DNA of 64,000 nt from DASXUL01 sp036504855 (lineage in GTDB: Bacteria > Armatimonadota > DTGP01 > JAKQQT01): the NCBI GenBank assembly GCA_036504855.1, contig DASXUL010000109.1, positions 1 through 64,000 of the forward strand, in the 5' to 3' direction. Below are positions 62,437-64,000 of this stretch, piece by piece; within the stretch, counting starts at the first letter, position 1; each line of letters begins with the position of its first letter. The position numbers were made by a program, and so were the translations under genes. Under the pieces are notes generated by a model. The model searched no databases and was not told the origin of the DNA. It was given only the letters and a program-made list of their open reading frames with translations.

Positions 62437-63120
62437 ATGCCTGACAGTATTCTGATCATCGAGGACGAAAGCGCCATTGCCGAAGGGCTGGCGTATGCGC
62501 TGCGACAGGACGGCTTCCGTCCGCGCATCGCCGCCGACGGGGAAACCGGCCTGTCCGCGGCCCGAACCGATCCGCCGGACCTCATCCTGCTGGATCTTAT
62601 GCTCCCCGGCCTCTCCGGCTGGGAGGTCTGCCGCGCCATCCGCAAGACATCCAGCGTGCCGATCATCATGGTCACCGCTCGCGCCGAAGAGATGGACCGC
62701 GTGCTGGGCCTGGAGCTGGGCGCCGACGACTACGTGGTGAAGCCGTTCTCCACCCGCGAGGTGGTGGCGCGCATCCGAGCCATCCTCCGCCGCACTGCCC
62801 CCTCGGAATCGCTCCCGGAACAATGCCTCAGCGCCGACGGCGTTACCATGGACGTCTCGCGTCGCGAGGTCACCGTGGATGGCCGCTCCGTCTCCTTCAG
62901 CCCCAAAGAGTGGGACCTGTTTGAGATACTCCTCCGCAACAAGGGCCGCGTGCTCACGCGCGACATCCTGCTGGAGCGCGTTTGGGGCGACGATTCGTAC
63001 ATGGACCGCGGCACTCTGGACGTCCACATCCGCTGGGTGCGCCAGAAGATCGAGCCGGACCCCAGCGCTCCCAGCCGCATCGTCACCGTGCGCGGCGTGG
63101 GCTACAAGTATGCCGGGTGA
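62437..63120 (+). CDS. phoB: PhoB-like OmpR-family response regulator
   Basis: 227 residues. Receiver (phosphoacceptor Asp in LILLDLMLPGLSG, Lys in YVVKPFSTRE), then winged-helix DNA-binding domain (FSPKEWDLFEILLRNKGRVLTRDILLERVWG, RTLDVHIRWVRQKIEP-like end and VRGVGYKY). ATG at 62437 is closest to the family start. With the phoR-like kinase upstream and a pstS gene downstream it most likely governs the Pho response. Confidence 0.92.
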   Translation: MPDSILIIEDESAIAEGLAYALRQDGFRPRIAADGETGLSAARTDPPDLILLDLMLPGLSGWEVCRAIRKTSSVPIIMVTARAEEMDRVLGLELGADDYVVKPFSTREVVARIRAILRRTAPSESLPEQCLSADGVTMDVSRREVTVDGRSVSFSPKEWDLFEILLRNKGRVLTRDILLERVWGDDSYMDRGTLDVHIRWVRQKIEPDPSAPSRIVTVRGVGYKYAG

Positions 63121-63183
63121 CGTGAGGCAGTCGGGTTCGCGCGACACGCGCTGAAGCGAGTGAAGGAAGCGCTGCTTGGCCCC

Positions 63184-63211
63184 TTAAGCATGAGTTAAGC
63201 CATCGTTAATC
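63184..63211. promoter_or_regulatory. Pho-box-like repeats upstream of the second pstS
   Basis: TTAAGC, TTAAGC and TTAATC start at 63184, 63195 and 63206, exactly 11 bp apart, the spacing that PhoB-family dimers recognise. It lies 52 bases before the pstS start, near the expected -35 position. Confidence 0.65.
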
Positions 63212-63262
63212 GCCCTTGCAGCCCGCTTCCTTAAGATGACCACGGATCAATAGGAGGAAACG

Positions 63263-64000
63263 ATGAAGCAGTTCTCACAATGCGGCCTTCTGCTTGCCGC
63301 GGCGGCGATATCGGTGGCGGGTTGCAACAAGCCGGCCACCAGCCAGAACGGCGGCTCTCCCGGTTCGCCGGCGACGCCCGCCGCCGGGATCACCGTGAAG
63401 GGCTCCGACACCATGGTGAACCTGGGCCAGGCCTGGGCCGAGGAGTTCCAGAAGACCCCGGGCAACCCGGCGGTTTCCGTTCAGGGCGGCGGCTCCGGCA
63501 CCGGCGTGGCGGCTCTGCTCAACAAGAGCACGTCCATCGCCGAAATGTCTCGCGCCATGAAGCCCGAAGAGATTTCCAGCGCCAAGGCGAAGGGCATCAC
63601 CGCCGTGGAAACCATTGTGGCGCGTGACGGCCTCTCCGTCATCGTCAACAAAGATAACCCGGTGGAGAAACTCTCCATTCCGCAGCTTTCCCAGATCTTC
63701 CAGGGCAAGTACAGCAACTGGAAGCAAGTGGGCGGCCCGGATCTCCCCATCACTCTCCAGAGCCGAGACAAATCCAGCGGCAGCTTCGACTTCTTCCTGA
63801 ACCACGTGTTGCGCCACGGCAATGACAAGGGCCCGGAGCAGTACGCGGCGTTCGCGCGCTTGCAGCCTTCCTCGCAAAGCATCGTGAAGGAAGTGGAGAA
63901 CAACAAGGGCGCCATTGGTTATGTGGGCCTCGGCTACGTTAAGGGCGCCAAGATCAAGGATCTCGCCGTCTCCAAAACCGATGCCGGCCCATTCGTGAAG
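63263..64000 (+). CDS. pstS: Phosphate-binding lipoprotein PstS, 3' end cut by window
   Basis: At least 246 residues. Lipoprotein signal (SVAGCNKP), then PstS motifs VKGSDTMVNLGQ, GGGSGTGVAALLNK and SRDKSSGSFDFF (phosphate-site Ser/Thr). AGGAGG precedes the ATG by five bases. Only distantly similar to the first pstS, and lipidated unlike it. The gene runs beyond the right edge; downstream pst transport genes would be expected but are not seen. Confidence 0.9.
   Translation, partial: MKQFSQCGLLLAAAAISVAGCNKPATSQNGGSPGSPATPAAGITVKGSDTMVNLGQAWAEEFQKTPGNPAVSVQGGGSGTGVAALLNKSTSIAEMSRAMKPEEISSAKAKGITAVETIVARDGLSVIVNKDNPVEKLSIPQLSQIFQGKYSNWKQVGGPDLPITLQSRDKSSGSFDFFLNHVLRHGNDKGPEQYAAFARLQPSSQSIVKEVENNKGAIGYVGLGYVKGAKIKDLAVSKTDAGPFVK

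Overview
The window is about 64 kb of GC-rich bacterial chromosome. It carries housekeeping genes (argS, ppc, queC, yebC, rpoN, a class A penicillin-binding protein). It suggests a diderm, free-living heterotroph: there is an SLH-domain phosphate porin, two phosphate-binding proteins, class A PBP, Tat subunits, a sialidase, a GH43 enzyme and several large secreted beta-helix proteins. The SLH-anchored porin together with dockerin-like secreted beta-helix proteins fits Armatimonadota or a related SLH-bearing diderm lineage. This placement is an inference from gene content, not from a marker-gene tree. I saw no rRNA, tRNA or CRISPR array.

Layout. 0.3-4.7 kb: a stand-alone 5'-nucleotidase C-domain protein, an M28 peptidase/glutaminyl cyclase, a methyltransferase, a secreted protein with a dockerin-like tail, a palindromic repeat element and a DinB protein. 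4.8-10.6 kb: a plasmid-type replication initiator with an iteron-like array, divergent from a sigma-54 operon (rpoN, NtrB-like kinase, NtrC-like activator) that has a textbook -24/-12 promoter in front of rpoN. 10.7-20 kb: yebC, an M61 peptidase, an ADP-ribosylglycohydrolase and two divergent beta-helix proteins. 20-33 kb: small exported or membrane proteins, sialidase, PBP1A, DUF624 protein, alcohol dehydrogenase, then a leftward fruK-like/tatA/tatA-like/argS/GNAT/HAD/phosphatase-like series. 33.4-37 kb: a plastic island with an XRE-ImmA/IrrE gene coupled to mazF, a complete IS110-type transposase with a long structured leader, and an HNH gene. 37-46 kb: a third beta-helix protein, a lone ABC-2-like permease and three proteins I mostly do not recognise. 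46-50.6 kb: GH43, queC with a duplicated 3' end flanking an inserted gene, and a run of hypothetical genes that look less GC-rich. 50.7-64 kb: a phosphate-starvation region (SLH porin, two pstS genes, phoR- and phoB-like genes) with 11-bp-spaced TTAAGC direct repeats resembling Pho boxes, interrupted by a hybrid kinase, ppc and a PIN-like protein.

Three things stand out. First, five long palindromes start within about three bases of a stop codon and are built from heptads of the form NTCAGNN around a locus-specific core; two of them have identical geometry (52-bp perfect arms, 9-nt loop). Second, the iteron-type replication module sits against rpoN. Third, four secreted proteins share a C-terminal dockerin-like module. 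The start sites given are my choices from ribosome binding sites and family length, and they often differ from the longest possible frame.
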